From assembly GCA_006384855.1 (NCBI GenBank), contig VCJN01000608.1, positions 90,973 through 154,972 of the forward strand: a stretch of DNA of 64,000 nt, read 5' to 3'. Shown here piece after piece: positions 45,856 to 57,600 of this stretch. The DNA comes from Tetraselmis striata. Its lineage: Eukaryota > Chlorophyta > Chlorodendrophyceae > Chlorodendrales > Chlorodendraceae. The notes below the pieces were generated by a model. That model was not told where the DNA came from and searched no databases. It worked only from the letters and a program-made list of their open reading frames with translations. Position 1 is the stretch's first letter. Each line of letters opens with the position of its first letter. The translations under genes were made by a program, and so were the position numbers.

Positions 45856-46339
45856 AGACGGGTGGCTATGTATTCCGGTGGGAGGCGCTGCCGGGCAAGA
45901 GCGAGGCAGACAAGCTGGAACAGTAGGCGCTCCGAACTGTGCGCTCAGAGCGTGCGCGTGAGCTGGGTGAGCGCGCTCGGAAGCTGCGCGCTACGGAGTG
46001 GCAGGAGCGCATGGAGCGAGAGTGAGCGGCTATCTCAGACAACACCAGCGAAGGCGACTATTCAGCGCCCCGCACATCGGCGCAGTTCTGAAAGCTACGA
46101 CAGCATTGACAGCTGGGATGCGGTAAAGTGCGGGCCATATGAAAAGAAGTACTTCATGCAGAGGAGGGCGGGGCGCGAAGCAACGATCGATGGAGGCGGG
46201 AGGCGAGGCGTTCAACATCGGTGAGGGGGGCTGAGGGCAGCGGTGAGCCGAGCACCTGCCGCTCATGTGACATGGTTGTCTATGGCAAATCCAATAAGGG
46301 CGAGGAGGGGGAGGGACACGCTCACTAGATGTAATTAAT

Positions 46340-47050
46340 GCATTCACATCTTCCTTCGCTTCGTCGCCGCTTTCTCTGCCATCTCTGCCTTCACGGCACA
46401 CGCCTTTGCCTTGGGCAGGTGGGGCTGTGCACGATGGGCTGGTCCATGCATGTCACGGTGGTGCGCGATCAAGGTCATGCGCGTCGTGACTTGGCCAGTC
46501 ATGGAGAGCATCACCTTGCCGGACTTGAGCAGGTGCTGGGGCTGTTGGTTGCTGCCGTTGCGGAAGCCCTCCTTGATCTCCATGTTTGCAGTGCTCCATG
46601 CACTGAGCACTCAGTGCGTCAAGGTTGCCATGCAGTTCTATCCACCGGGAAATTGCCGTCATGCAACTTCATGCACGGAGTGATGTCCTTTGCTGCCGCG
46701 ATGTCCATGAAGGCTGCGAAGAATACCTTCGTAGCTGCCCGTAGCTTGTAGGTCAAGGTAACTTATTTCGTTGTCGCTGAGCGCCACCTCAAAATCAGCG
46801 CGATGACTTCGCCTCCCGTTGTGTTTGCAGTTGGAGATGCGTGCTATCAACGCCTATGAGCACTGGACTGTGGGAGGGCCCGATCAACACTGTCTTCCAG
46901 CATGACTTTGTCTTCCCGCCCAGGATTGTGCATGGCAGACTTGTCACATATACATGGACAGAGGCCATCAGCATTGCCGGCAGGGGGCGGCGGCAAAGGG
47001 CCGCTGGTGACGCTGTGCCGAGGCAGATGATCATGTGATGGGCCACCTGT
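46340..47050 (-). pseudogene. Unidentified coding-like remnants
   Basis: Minus-strand stretches such as FEVALSDNEISYLDLQATGS (about 46790-46730), NMEIKEGFRNGSNQQPQHLL and LPKAKACAVKAEMAEKAATK (46610-46344) are protein-like but lie in different frames. A preceding stretch (47046-46795) reads KTKSCWKTVLIGPSHSPVLI. They may be exons or remains of a transposon gene. No family is assigned. Confidence 0.25.
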
Positions 47051-47823
47051 GTTATATATTATTGCTGAAGCATCTTACATGTTGTTGCTTTCCTGCACTT
47101 TGCGCTGATGCTGATAGTGTAGCCCGGCACGGGTGGTGCTCCTACTGGAAGCACTCCCATGCCTACGACATCGCCGCCCTCGATGAGGATGATGGCGGTG
47201 TTGATGCCATGCAGTAGTAGCATATACGCAGCAACCGTGGCGTGTGAAAATTGAGCATATCCATATGTTGCGGGAGCAGTTGCGTAGTATGGCAGGCGCA
47301 TGATACATATAGGCGTCGGTTGGGTCTAGGGTTTCCAAATGTAATGTTAAGCAATACTATCTTACGAAACATGGCCAATCTGCATTATGCTTGCACATGC
47401 ATGCTTCACTAATTTTCCTGACACACTCACAACATATTTTTTCTGATACTGACAACATGGGTCAATGTTACGCATGGATGCCGCGGTGTACTTCAGTATC
47501 GTCGCGAGCAGGTATTGTCAACCGATGTTGACACAAAAGTTTGCATTTGTCTTTGCCGTTATACACATCTGTACTTTTGTGAATTTCATGTCATTTGTGG
47601 TATGTATGTTGATATGCATGTAATCTGTTCAGCAATAAGATTCATGTGAAACGCGTTGTGCATTACATACAACAGCAGATGCATCGTAGTGTCATTGATA
47701 ATGTTATTGTGACGCCCCGGGTACCGAGGTACCATTACTACTCGAGACTGATGCAATGATGTAAAGTACGTGATTAGCCACCAGCCGCGCGCGCACTTTC
47801 ACTCTTCGGCACTTCCTCGCTCG
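47051..47823. other. No gene seen
   Basis: Comparatively AT-rich sequence. A GGTACCGAGGTACC palindrome lies near 47718. Confidence 0.5.
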
Positions 47824-48690
47824 ATGCTTCGCCTATTTATGCTGACCGCTTCGCATGAAGAGCAGATCGCCCTGCTCGCCCCCCGTGCCACCATGGCCTC
47901 CGTCAGCACCTTCCATGCCGCTGCCGGGACGGATGACGCGTCGTGGGAAGATATCATGCTGCCGAGAGGAGCACGCGAGCCCCCGCCTGTCCCGCGCGGC
48001 CCGCCCTTGCGCTACTACCTCACGACAGTCAGCGCCGATGACACGTCGAGCGTTTTTGACTGGTCAAGCTGAACGGCCCGTCTGCCCACCCTAATTGACC
48101 GTGGAGGAGGAGCAAGCTGCCTTGCTTAAATCGATGAAGCCGACGCATGCAGCAAGGGTTCTTTGCATCCCCAGTGCAAAGGTGCGCTTGCCGGCCGGTT
48201 TACTTGCTCAAAGTGTAGCTGCTGATGTTGTCGCTGCCCGAGTGTCGGCGACTTAGTGTTTTTTCTTTCATCACTACCGCAGTCCGGAATCGACCAGAAC
48301 GGCGTTCCGGTGCAAGACCTGTCTACCGGCTACAGCCCCCCTCCCCCGCTCGCTCGACGAGCTCATGTTCCCCGTGCGGCTAGATCCCCGGCGCTTCAGG
48401 ACGCTACTGCGAGAATGCAGGCTGGACGCCAAAGGAAGCAAGCGCAACGGGAGCGCGCGGCGGCATCGTGCCAGCCCCGTCAAACAAGCTCCTTAGCCGC
48501 GGGGCGCAGCAGATGGCAGGAGCTGCCATGAATAGCATGCCCGCAGAAGTATCTGCAGGCAACAAGGGGCAGTCAGCACCCGAGCCGACAGCGGGCATAA
48601 CACCACATGCCGGCGCCAGGAAGAGGCCGGCGGCAGCGGAGCCAGCCGGCCGCAGGCCATGGGGGGCGGGCACGGGCCGGGGGCGGTAGT
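47824..48690 (+). CDS. Unidentified ORFs, possibly exons of one gene
   Basis: A frame at 47824-48072 (MLRLFMLTASHEEQIALLAP... SVSADDTSSVFDW-like) is followed by KSMKPTHAARVLCIPSAKVR-type sequence near 48130-48200 and by a Pro/Ala/Arg-rich frame at 48256-48690. No motif was recognised. It may be part of an element that lies next to YR copy 2. Confidence 0.25.
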
Positions 48691-49396
48691 AGACCCATTG
48701 TAATTAAATTTCTAGTATTTCCCTAATACTTTATGCAGTTGCCGACCCCTCCGCCATAAATCCGAAATGTCCGGTGCCTTAACGTTAAATTTGCCAGCTA
48801 GGAGTAGGCGCGCCCATGTCCGCTTAACCACATCCCGAAGCTCGACGCTCATTGGCCGCTGATCCAGCTTGGCACCTCACCTTCATTAAATCACAAAACC
48901 AACCATGACTACCGTGTAATGCATTTTTGCAGCCTTTGTTGTGTATCGACCAGTACCGTACTGCCCCGCCTGCTCGTTATCATCACTCGTCATCACGCGG
49001 GTATCTTCCGCGTTTCAAAGTTGAGTCTGGTTTTGCCAAAAAGGTCGCGCAGGCTGTTTTACACGGTCAAGAGCCGAAATTGGCAGGAAGGTTTAGCGAA
49101 AAGCGTGGAGGGAAAACGGAGTCAGGGGGGGCGCTGCGTGGAACGCAGCGAAAACTGGAAGATGGCAGGCTCAGCTGTTCTGGCTGCTTTTATGTCTACT
49201 CGTGCTGCACCCAACAAGGGCGCAACAACAGTTACTAGTTCCCGTACCACTGCGCAGCACTTGTAGCTGAAAAGCGGTTAGGTCAAGGATGGAAACCCCA
49301 TTAACTAGTTTAGATCATTTCAAAGTTGAGTCTGGTTTTGCCAGTCTTGAGCGAACGGAGAGAGCGGTGGATTGACGGAGAAGGGGTAGCGCCAAG

Positions 49397-51022
49397 TCAT
49401 GAAGGAGGCACTGGGAAGGCCACCGCTGCGGAGTCCTGTTGGACTTGGAAGTGGCGGAGGGGGGCGATGTGTCCAAAGAAGAACCACGCGCCAGGAGAAG
49501 GAAGAACGTTGGGGTCGATGTAGTCCAGAACGACATCAGAGTTAGTGGCCCAACCGCCCTGGTAGCGGATGTGGGACAGTGGCACTCCAATGGCGTTTGC
49601 TGCAGAGGCTGCGCCCTTGCGTAGACTGTGTGAAGTCCAGGAAGTGCCAGCAGGGGGGGCAGCGTTGACTAGGTTGACTGCTGTAGACAACCAGTCTGAC
49701 ATCGTAGCAGCAGTCCAAGGTTTTGACTGCTCAGCCACATTGACAGCCCAGAAGTTGGAGGTAGCCAAGCCAACAGTAACCAGGGGGACAGACTGGACGT
49801 TGTCGATGAAGTAGCGCAAGAGACGTGCCACTCGAGGGTGCTCGGACACTGGAAGGAGAAGTACGCGCAGGTCGTCAGGTCCCCGCCGGCCGGCGCGGCC
49901 CTTCTCGCGGTAGATCTGCAAGGTGATGTTGTAGGTGTCGACATGCACATCTTGCACTCGACAGGAGACGCCAGTAAGGCCCCTGGCAAAGAACAGGAAG
50001 TTGACAACCGAGGCCAAGAGGGCTCGGTAGTCGAAGTGGGACTCTAGGTAAGGAGCAGACACAATTAGCTCGGCCTTTGAGACGAAGCGGTAAGCCACAT
50101 CCGCAGGCAGAGGGACACGCAGAGGGGCAGCGTCCAGTCGACGCTGACGTAACATTAACCCACGTCTTGCCGAAGTGAGGTGTAGGCTGTCCTTGGCGAT
50201 CGGGACGAGGTTGTGCAGCTCGAAGAAGGTGTTGATGGCAGACAGATAGGGCTGCAGCGACTTAGCTGCGATATGCCCTCGCTCCCCGATCCAGGCAACG
50301 TACCGAACAACAGTAGCAGTAGTCGCCTCTAGCGGGCTGATGTTCTCGGAGTCGTGGCAGAACTCAGCGAACTGAGCCAACCTGCCGGCGTAGCTCTTGA
50401 GGGTCTGAGCGCTGAGGGAGCTGTAGAGCAGGTCGAGCGTCCGCTGGCCTAGCTCGTCTGAGCCGAACGCGTCCTGTAGTCGGGATCGCAGTGACGCAGG
50501 CCACGGAGCGATAGCTGCGGGCTCGTCGATTACGTAAGTGCGTCGTTTTACTGACAGAGTGCCACCGGCACGGCTACTGTTCGCAAAGTACTCGGCAGCA
50601 GCGGTTAGGTTCCCGGCGGTTGGCCGGTAGTTGCTGGACGGGTTTGCAGTAGCTTCAGTACGGGTTTGCGGGGCTAGGTTCAGGTAGGAGGGCCGCCCCG
50701 CGCGCCCTTCGCGCTCATAGCGCCTGTCCCGTGCGTAACGTACACGCGCGAAACTTGGTCGTTGCGAACCGGTTGTAACTTGTAGTGTAACAACCGACGA
50801 ACGCAGAGATGGGGTTGTAGGAAAGGCGGATGGTTGAGCCGCCATGTGCAGGTGTGCGGATGTTTGAGCCGCACTCGGCTGTAGCTGTAAGAAGCGCCGC
50901 ACCGAGGAAGGTCTAAATGAAGTCTGTAAGGTGGGGGGGTCAGGTCTTGACACAGGGCGCTCATCCCGCCGTTGAGCTGCAAGGGTGCGTCTTGCGGCGG
51001 TCACCGAAAGGTGGCCTCGCAA
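49397..51022 (-). CDS. Tyrosine recombinase of YR element 2
   Basis: This intact 541-residue frame has the same length as copy 1 and 18 substitutions by eye. All catalytic boxes are kept: LTGVSCR, HSLRKG (about 465-470), GGW and LDYIDP (Tyr at about 501). The changes are mostly conservative and concentrated in the N-terminal low-complexity region, consistent with purifying selection or recent amplification. If ORF1 is required in cis, this copy may depend on copy 1-type protein. Confidence 0.9.
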   Translation of the reverse strand: MRGHLSVTAARRTLAAQRRDERPVSRPDPPTLQTSFRPSSVRRFLQLQPSAAQTSAHLHMAAQPSAFPTTPSLRSSVVTLQVTTGSQRPSFARVRYARDRRYEREGRAGRPSYLNLAPQTRTEATANPSSNYRPTAGNLTAAAEYFANSSRAGGTLSVKRRTYVIDEPAAIAPWPASLRSRLQDAFGSDELGQRTLDLLYSSLSAQTLKSYAGRLAQFAEFCHDSENISPLEATTATVVRYVAWIGERGHIAAKSLQPYLSAINTFFELHNLVPIAKDSLHLTSARRGLMLRQRRLDAAPLRVPLPADVAYRFVSKAELIVSAPYLESHFDYRALLASVVNFLFFARGLTGVSCRVQDVHVDTYNITLQIYREKGRAGRRGPDDLRVLLLPVSEHPRVARLLRYFIDNVQSVPLVTVGLATSNFWAVNVAEQSKPWTAATMSDWLSTAVNLVNAAPPAGTSWTSHSLRKGAASAANAIGVPLSHIRYQGGWATNSDVVLDYIDPNVLPSPGAWFFFGHIAPLRHFQVQQDSAAVAFPVPPS

Positions 51023-51058
51023 GGCTCCTGCAGCTCCGACGAACGGCGCCCCACACCG

Positions 51059-51935
51059 TCACTCGTGCTCACCTTCGCGCCCACGTCCACGTCCGCCGCC
51101 ACGTCCTCGCCCACGTCCGCGACCTGCAGCTGCAGCCGCCACTCGAGAAGTAGCGGTCGCCTTGGCGCTGCTGGCAACGGTCGCCTCGAAGACACGACGC
51201 TCGTAGTCCCGCATGAGGCCCCCAAAGATCGCAGAACCCAGATGCTCCGAAGCAGGCTGAAAATGCTGGGCTCGCAGCACATCCAGAACACCTTGGTCAC
51301 CGTGCACACGCTTGATCTCATTGAGCTTCCGTAGGAAGGCCAAACGAAACCGAAACGCCTTGTCGATGGCCTCGGCGTGGTTCCGAGCTCTCGCGAGGTA
51401 GGGGGTGAAGTCCTGGTTGCTGGAAGGGACGTAGGGCAGTAGCTCGTCGAGCGCCACGAAAAGGGCGGCCATGTGGGCACCGAAGCACGACATCCACAAG
51501 TACTCCTCCTGGGCCGGCAGACGCCGGTCATCCTGCTTGAGGTACTCGTTCGTTAGGTCGGTGCTCAAAGGGAAAAGGTCCAGGCACTCGGCTGACCGGT
51601 CGAACGGCCTCGTAACCAGACTCTGCTCTCTGCAGTAGCTCTGGCACCGCGAGGTAATCATCCTCGGCACTCACGGATTTTGCTCCGACACGGCCGCTCT
51701 GGGCTAGCTCTAGCAAGTCGGGGCGCTCTGCGGCTCCCCCGCTGCCTGTCGGCTGTCTCGCGAAGCGCTGCCCTGAGCCGGAGCCATGTGCCCCTTCTCC
51801 ATCAACAACGCGATCACGAGCCGTCAATTGTGCCACAGCTGTAGCCAGCTCTCGCAGTAATGAAGACTGGGCCCTCATATCTGCGTTCAGCGACTGCAAC
51901 GTCGGCTCAGCGACGGGTTCTCCTCCATCTGACAT
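51059..51935 (-). pseudogene. ORF1 (Gag-like) of YR element 2, frameshifted
   Basis: It starts MSDGGEPVAEPT at 51935 and carries a 7-residue insertion (QSSLLRE region) relative to copy 1. One extra G at about 51578 (GGGAAAAGGTCC against GGGAAAAGTCC in copy 1) shifts the frame. The downstream two thirds, including the RG-rich tail, remain open in the other frame (51670-51059). Confidence 0.85.
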
Positions 51936-52234
51936 AGTAACGCACGGACGTACGGACGAGAATATCACACTCGGGTGGCGAGCCGGGTGTGGTCTTGAAA
52001 ACCCTGGGGTGACCTTGCTCGCAACGGGTTACGAGACAGTTTTTACATCGCTGCGTGGAACGCAGCGAAAACTGGAAGATGGCAGGCTCAGCTGTTCTGG
52101 CTGCTTTTATGTCTACTCGTGCTGCACCCAACAAGGGCGCAACAACAGTTACTAGTTCCCGTACCACTGCGCAGCACTTGTAGCTGAAAAGCGGTTAGGT
52201 CAAGGATGGAAACCCCATAAACTAGTTTAGATCA

Positions 52235-52597
52235 CGTACTCGTGAGGAGGCGCGCGCCTAATAGCAGATATGAAGGGCGGCGATTCCCGTAAAGTACAGT
52301 GACTCGTGTACTCGTGTCGTATTTTGTGCACTCGTGACTACCGAGTACCCGCTACTCGCTATAGTACTTTGATGCAGGGCTCCGCTGCCGTACTAATCCT
52401 TACCGCCAAGTTTAAAGTACTGTGACGCCTAACGTTAGACGCGATATATACAGGCGACTACTCGCGCCTGGCAGTCGTTAAACGCGGTTAAGCGGACCCC
52501 GTTTCGACGAGTGGACGTGCGACGAGACTTTACTTCCCACCTGCCCACCCCTACAGTTATACATATTCCAGCACAAGTGCGCCATCATCCCTTCGCG
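52235..52597. other. Spacer, rich in GTACTCGTG words
   Basis: Possible 5' LTR or leader of the copia element that follows, but no second LTR copy is present in the window to confirm it. A ~35-bp stretch near 52475-52510 (GCGGTTAAGCGGACCCCGTT) recurs in reverse complement near 44690. Confidence 0.3.
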
Positions 52598-54436
52598 ATG
52601 TCTACCAGCATCACCACTGGCATGATAAACACCCCCTGGCCAATCTGGCTCGGCAGAGTGCGATCAAGACAGACCCCGGCAACGCCCCACCACCACTTGA
52701 CTTCCGTGATGATATCAATTCTGATGACGCCTTCAGCCTAGACGGGGCATCGGACAGTCTGTGACTCAGATGACACCCAACATATCGAGCCGGCTGCAGT
52801 GAAGCCGACACTCGACCTCAAGAACGTCCCCATCCGGGACAACATCCTTTCTACGCGGGACAACGCTCAAGCCATCAAGATCCCTCTCGGCAGCGCCGGC
52901 TACTTGGACACCACCAAGGGCAAAGGCACCCGTCAGGAGCAAATGATCCTCCTAGCAGCCCTGCGCCATGCAACAGCGAATTATCTCATGGAACTGGCCA
53001 TCGTCAACAGCATCAGCATGGAATCCAGGAAGTGTGGATATACAGCCTGGAAGGCCCTTCTTACTGAGCTCCAAGGCTCAGCCATGGAGGAGCGCAAGCG
53101 CTTGGAGGAGGAGATCACGGCGGGCAAGCTCCCGAATGAGCCACTTCACGTGTATGTTTGGCGCCACCAGAACCTCTGGAATCTGTTGAACAAGGCACAT
53201 GGCCAGTGGACCTTCGAGTACGTGGCCACCAACTACCTCATCCCAGGCCTTCACCCGGACTACGGTCATATCCTCGACACCACCACCTCGGCGGCCACTG
53301 TCAACGCGAAGCTGGCAACCATCATCAGCGCCGGACAGAACATGGAGGCGCGCAAGCGTCATCGTCAGCAGCGCGTCCGCGCGTGCCCGCCAAACCTCAA
53401 TTCCTACAACCCCAGGGACCCGCAGCACACCACCAGCCCCAGCGTTATCTGCAGACGGTGTGACCGTCCGGGCCATACCCAGCAGCAATGTGTGGCCAGG
53501 CGCCATGCCAACGGCCTGCGTATCCAACATGACACCGCGCCGACCGGCACCATGAACGGCCCTCGCTATGACCGTCATCAGCGCGAACCTGCGGAGCGTC
53601 GCGTCAACACCAGCTATGGCCACAACCCGCGAGACAACTACCGTCATCAGGCGCCGCCGGGTCGGAATTTCTACAACGACACCAATCAGGACAGGCTTCA
53701 GCGTCAGCAGCGTTGGACCAACAAGGGCGGCAACGACGGCATGCAGCGTCATCAACAGCCGGTCGGCCTCGTCTCCCCGGCCGGACATCAGCACCATGGG
53801 CATCAGCATGCCAACAACAACTTCACCCAGCGGCCCACGGGACACCGGGAGGCCTACCCGTTCATGGGTGTGTCCCCATCGGCACAGCATCACAACAGCC
53901 TGCCCATTATGCTCACCTGCACCACCGCAGCCCCAGGAGGGGCGGCCACCGGAGCACAGGAGGGGAAGGGCGAGGACAGCGCGGAGGATGACTTACATGA
54001 CCCCTGGTACGTCCCCTACTCCGACTCTTATGACGACTTCGAGTCCCCGTTCTCACACCCATGGCGTGTCCACCACTCCCGCCCTCACCCCGACGCCTTT
54101 CCGATTTTCGATACCCCCGACATCCCCCCCCCCACCCCCCCGCTGGAACATTTATTCCCATCCCTACCCTCTCGATCCCCCCATCCACATGTCCGACATC
54201 AATTGGCAACGCCCTCAACCCGTCCCCACCCCAGCCCAACCCCTATGCCTCACCTCACCCACATTCCCAGCCTCAGCGGCGTTGGCGTCCCACGTCCTTT
54301 ATGCGGAGCAAGGCGCCCTGCGTGGCAACCCGCCACCAACGCTACCGCTCCTCACCGCAGCGCCGAACCTCCAGCTGCCCACCTCTCTGGTCATCGACCG
54401 TCTTTTTTCGTCGTGCCATGGCCCATCGGCATCTGA
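52598..54436 (+). CDS. Gag of the methyltransferase-bearing copia element
   Basis: The long open frame is 52799-54436. An N-terminal extension from about 52598 (ARQSAIKTDPGN... DDINSDDAFSL) is in another frame and ends at a stop near 52762. The Gag core has helical capsid-type sequence (LAALRHATANYLMELAIV; CGYTAWKALLTELQG; KLPNEPLHVYVWRHQNLW), as in copia UBN2/retrotran_gag domains. A single zinc knuckle, CRRCDRPGHTQQQC, is at about residues 218-231 of the long frame. His/Arg/Gln-rich and Pro/Ser-rich tails follow. It would form the element particle and package RNA. Confidence 0.8.
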
Positions 54437-55330
54437 GGTAGAGGCTCAAGTAGAATGCGGTTTCACATCCACAAGATCACCGGCGCCGACCCATCGCCCG
54501 AGGCTCGTACTATGTGGACACATCGCCTACATGTCATCAGCGACAAGTACCCGGACCGTTCTGCCCCCATCAGCTTTTCAGGATTGCCATGCTAGGACCC
54601 CCATGGACGTCAACGACATCACCATCACGGCGCTATAGACCCTTCGCCCGGTCACCCTCATCGTGTCAGGCCCACCGTGTCAACCATGGTCACGCGCGGG
54701 TTCACGCCTTGGCTGGCAAGACCATCGCTCTCGGGCCTTTGCTTCCGTCATCGGTTTCATCCGTTTCTACATGACTACACAGCCCACACCGGTGCGCTAT
54801 ATTGTGGAGAATGTTCTAGGCGCGCTGGACTTCCCTGAGATACTCTCTTCACTTGGCACCGGCAACATCATGCGTGCGACCGCCTGCGGCTCGGCAGCTC
54901 ACCGCGACACCCTCATGTGGGCCAATATTGCTCCACAAACAGACATCCAAAACTACATCAACAACATCAACACCATCGAGCTCACCGACCCCGGCCCCTG
55001 CCCGTGGGACCTCTGCCTCTCTGAGTTGCCCCACTTTGCTCCGGTGGTGACAACCGACTACTTTCCAAAGTTCGTCGCCCGCCCCGGCTCATACGCCTTT
55101 CGCATGCAAACCAACGGTCCGCCGGGCGCTGGCATGGTATACGAACATGATGTTCCCTGGTCCTGGGCAGACAACGGCAGATGGTGCGAACCCCCTGCAG
55201 CTCTACGCGCTCGCGCCATGGGCTTCACCTTGGAGGATCTGCCCACATCGCACCTTTCCGAGGCGGCACTGCGCAAACTTCTCGGCGGAGTCATCGATCT
55301 CAACGTCATGCGCAACTACATCAAGGCTGT
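54350..55330 (+). pseudogene. DNMT3-like cytosine-5 DNA methyltransferase domain inside copia Pol
   Basis: The C-terminal part lies in the same open frame as protease and integrase. Visible motifs are: catalytic motif IV GPPCQPWS (Cys codon near 54678), motif VI ENV (about 54807), SAAHR (about 54891, the same words as in DNMT3 motif VIII), and a C-terminal RARAMGF... LLGGVIDLNVM block matching the target-recognition end and motif X. Before it, MDVNDITITAL and the phrase LRPVTLIVSG match the DVRNIT... FDLVIGG stretch of DNMT3, with a TAG stop between (54636-54638). Further upstream, HRLHVISDKYPD and LFSSCHGPSA/EVEAQVECGF look like the motif II-I region in two frames. If active it would methylate DNA cytosine. 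This copy has a frameshift and a stop, and motif I is poor. Confidence 0.85.
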
Positions 55331-57600
55331 CTCCGGCGCCGCCCCTTCCCCAGTCGTCATCACTGTCTGTCACACGTCATACGGCACCGTCATCAGCAGC
55401 GACGAGGAGGCATGGGTGCTCATCGACTCGGGCGCATCCTCTCACGTCAACGCCCACCGCACCGACTACATCTACTACATGGATATTCCTGCGGCGGAGC
55501 AATTTCTGGTGGGCGGCTTCGGGCAACCGGCAATCGGCATCGGCACCACAATGGCAGCACCACTGGACATCACCGGCATGCCATATACCATTGTGGCACG
55601 AGACTGTTACCATACTCCCAACATCACCTCCAGTGTCGGTCTCACCAACATTAGCCGCCTGCTCAGCACCCATCAACTCAGCAAGCATGGCTACTCTTTC
55701 TACTTCAGCCGCCTCCTCAACAGCATGATCACCCCAGATGGCGCAGTAATCCACCTTCAGCCCTACCCCGGCACCACAGGCATATACGGCATCAAGCTCC
55801 ATCCCATCCACGATCCCTCTCATGGGGTCATGGCGCTGCCATCTCCGACGGCTTCTCACTCCCTGTGGCATAATTTTCGACTTGGTCATCGCTGTGCACG
55901 CCACATGGCACTCACCCAGAAGCACGCCATCGCCATCCCGACACTCGACTTGGCACCAGAGGCCATCTGCCCATCATGCATCCAGGCTAAGTCCCACCAG
56001 CAGTCGGTCAACCGGCAGCCCTCCCCACGCGCGGCAGCGCCATACGTGCTCGTGGTCATCGACGACTGGAAGGAACCTTGCCCGTCGGTCACTGGCGCGC
56101 AGCATGTCTTTGGCGCAATGGATTCCTACACTGGAGTGAAGGTAGCGATCACTATGCGCACCAAGGACGAGGCCGTCCGCGCCATCCATCAACTCCATGC
56201 GGCTGTGCTCGGCATGGGTCACACCGTTCAAACGCATACGTGCCGATCGCAGCGCAGTTTATACCGGGCTCTCCGGTCCGTCAAGCATGCGCTGATCTCA
56301 ACATCGCGCTGGAGCTTACCGCGTCCCACTCTCATCATCAGGCGGGCATGGCGGAGCGCTCTTTCCGCACTATCGGTGAGTGTGCCCAAGCCATGCTCCT
56401 CCACGCCGGCCTCGACCGCACCTTTTGGGATTGGGCGGCGCATCTTCACGCCGTCTATCTCTGCAACCGCCAGTGGAGCTTGTCCGTCAACGCCATACCT
56501 TACACGCTGATGACCGGCCGCAAGCCCGACCTCACCGACCTGCATGTTTTTCGGCTGCGTGGCCTGGGTCAACATCCCTTTGACTATGAGGGCAGCCAAG
56601 GAAAAAATGACACCTAAATCCTGGCCGGGCATCTACGTTGGCCACCATGAGGACTCCGCCGGCTACCCCATATGCAACCCGGCTACCAAGCGCGAAACAG
56701 TGACACGCGATGTCGTCTTTGACGAGGTAACACGACCCTTCTCCAGCACACCGGCTCTCTCTATGCCAGTCTTCCAATTTCCCGACGATGACCACCTGCT
56801 GGATGAGCCGCAGCCCTTGGACCAGCATGAGGGGCCCCAAGCACCGCCACCCATGCCACCATCAGCAGCGCTTGACTCGGCGCAGGAGGGGCCCCCATCT
56901 CGCATCAAGACGAGCGGTATCTTCCGCGTCATCAAGAGGGGGACGCCACGGCACTACCAGCTCCACTCCAGCGGATCGGCGCACATGCCTTCCTCTTATG
57001 TCGATCTCGGCGACTACCACCCCCGCGCTAGTGGCATCCGCCATCGCGGAGGTTGTGCGCCCCTACCCGGCACGGATGGCAGCCCTCCGCCCTACCGGCA
57101 CCCACTGTCCGCGTATCCAAGGCGCCGCGCAACTACAAGGAGGCCATCTCCAGCAATCACCCCGATGACTGGAAACAGTCCATGGACCGGGAGATCGCCT
57201 CTATCACCAAGATGGAGACTTTTGTTTGGGTCAGCGTCCCTGAGCTTCGACGTGACAACCCATAAGCAATAATCATACAGACAGCGTGGGCCTTCGCGGA
57301 GAAACACGACAAGGATGGCAACCTCATCAAGCGCAAGCCCAGAGTGGTCGTCCGCGGCTATCAACTTACTGTCGGCGAGAACTACGATGACACCAAGACC
57401 TATGCCCCAGTCGTCAGCTTTATCGCCTTGCGCACCACTATTGCTCTCGCAGCTCAACTCGACCGGGAGTTTGTACCATTTCGACGTCGCCTGTGCTTTC
57501 CTCAACGCTAACCTCGCTGAAGATGTCTACGTCTTGCCCCCCCCCCCCCCCCTCCCCGGCTACGGCATTTTTGAGTCAAACGGTCTTATTCTTGGACTCA
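54639..57600 (+). pseudogene. Protease-integrase-RT part of the copia Pol
   Basis: The open frame 54639-56510 contains, after the methyltransferase, the protease active site VLIDSGASSHVN (Asp codon near 55425), the pre-integrase box LWHNFRLGHRCARH (about 55863-55905) and CPSCIQAKSHQQS, then the integrase start (VVIDDW, FGAMDSYTG). A frame change near 56230 leads to MAERSFRTIGECAQAML and FWDWAAHLHAVYLCNRQWS (integrase DDE end). Another near 56560 leads to GIYVGHHEDSAGY. The RT begins with APRNYKEAISSN and continues RVVVRGYQLTVGENYDDTKT and DVACAFLNANLAEDVYV (first catalytic Asp), then ends. Frameshifts and truncation make it defective. Confidence 0.85.

Larger units (their letters stand above)
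49013..52234 (-). mobile_element. YR element copy 2
   Basis: It has the same organisation as copy 1: repeat A at 49013-49038 and 49318-49343 (identical by eye), and repeat B (186 bp) at 49132-49317 and 52049-52234. It is flanked by CGT on both sides (49011-49013 and 52235-52237), different from the TAT flanking copy 1. It is 3,222 bp, longer than copy 1 mainly through a 21-bp in-frame insertion in ORF1. YR intact, ORF1 frameshifted. Confidence 0.88.
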
